DNA of 5,512 nt from JAASSS01 sp021767745 (GTDB taxonomy: Bacteria > Pseudomonadota > Gammaproteobacteria > UBA5335): contig JAXHVN010000030.1 of assembly GCA_034189165.1 (NCBI GenBank), positions 1 to 5,512 on the forward strand, read 5' to 3'. Shown piece by piece: positions 5,400-5,512 of the stretch (positions within the stretch are counted from its first letter, which is position 1; each line of letters begins with the position of its first letter). The translations under genes were made by a program, and so were the position numbers. The notes under the pieces are model-generated. The model had not been told where the DNA came from. It saw only the letters and a program-made list of their open reading frames with translations, and did not search any database.

Positions 5400-5483
5400 A
5401 TGTCTGACCCGGCACGCGAGCGGCAGACGCTCAGCCAGATGCTGGCGCTTGGGCAGCGGGCAGTCGATGAAGGGCGGGCATAG
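5400..5483 (+). CDS. Doubtful 27-residue ORF
   Basis: ATG5400 begins a 27-codon frame ending in TAG at 5481-5483, followed at once by a second TAG (5484-5486). The peptide (MSDPARERQTLSQMLALGQR, then AVDEGRA) is polar with one likely amphipathic helix. There is no Shine-Dalgarno sequence before the ATG and no recognised family. It is recorded because a ribosome-binding sequence and an ATG lie just downstream, so it could be a leader peptide. It may well be chance. Confidence 0.2.
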   Translation: MSDPARERQTLSQMLALGQRAVDEGRA

Positions 5484-5493
5484 TAGAGGATCG

Positions 5494-5512
5494 ATGCGCC
5501 GGCAGCAACGAC
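5494..5512 (+). CDS. Possible start of a gene running off the right edge
   Basis: ATG5494 follows AGAGGA (5485-5490) with a 3-nt gap and opens MRRQQR before the window ends. A good ribosome-binding site directly after tandem stop codons is suggestive, but only six codons are visible and no product can be assigned. Confidence 0.25.

Larger units (their letters stand above)
5178..5512. other. Region upstream of SulP, with possible divergent gene
   Basis: This 335-bp stretch carries the SulP leader and, on the + strand, only two doubtful coding signals near the right edge. I find no convincing -35/-10 pair for SulP. It contains a 16-bp palindrome (5235-5250), alternative hairpins (5255-5288) and a G6 run near 5213-5218. 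An overlapping minus-strand frame starting at 5401 runs into the SulP gene out of frame and is not credible as a gene. Confidence 0.45.

Noticed and set aside
5099..5401. Minus-strand ORF beginning MNSLLLQCLGCAA, superficially like a lipoprotein signal
   Set aside because: It overlaps the SulP start out of frame, its downstream composition is random Arg/Ala-rich, and it has no ribosome-binding site.
4095..5483. 462-codon + strand ORF rich in His, Gln, Arg and Asp
   Set aside because: It lies antisense to the SulP gene over most of its length and its His/Gln-rich composition is a typical shadow of a membrane-protein gene.
1..5512. CRISPR array, toxin-antitoxin pair, phage or transposon module
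   Set aside because: No regularly spaced repeats, transposase, integrase or phage motifs were seen in any frame. The 27-residue right-edge ORF is too short and featureless to call an antitoxin.

Overview
The window looks like chromosomal DNA from a high-GC gammaproteobacterium. The support is bacterial tRNA genes with encoded CCA, G+C near two thirds by eye, and a SulP permease whose sequence reads like the form common in gammaproteobacteria. I cannot name the genus. A Xanthomonadales, Wenzhouxiangella or Ectothiorhodospira-like relative would fit, but that is inference.

Layout, left to right. Positions 1-534 hold the 3' end of an unrecognised gene on the + strand, closed by a good intrinsic terminator at 558-586. 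A tRNA-Arg(CCU) gene follows on +, then 356 bp with no recognisable gene, then a tRNA-Ser(CGA) gene on the - strand. Each tRNA has a plausible sigma-70 promoter. Next, on +, is a complete signal-peptide outer-membrane beta-barrel protein rich in Met and His (1477-2553), preceded by a possible ECF-type promoter. A strong 13-bp hairpin separates it from the convergent tadA gene on - (2694-3173), which encodes the tRNA adenosine deaminase that makes inosine at the wobble position. Upstream of tadA is a 528-bp stretch with no recognised gene. It holds a 53-codon ORF with the best Shine-Dalgarno site in the window, whose stop codon overlaps the tadA start. A complete SulP/STAS anion permease gene lies on - from 3702 to 5177. 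The right edge is a 335-bp divergent region with a palindrome, competing hairpins and perhaps the start of another + strand gene.

The genes do not form one pathway. This is mostly housekeeping sequence: two tRNAs, one tRNA-modifying enzyme, one anion permease and one envelope protein. I found no CRISPR array, IS element, integrase, phage gene or defence system, and no convincing undescribed multi-gene system. The points most worth checking are the small ORF coupled to tadA, the ECF-like promoter and metal-binding character of the barrel protein, and the structured leader of the SulP gene.
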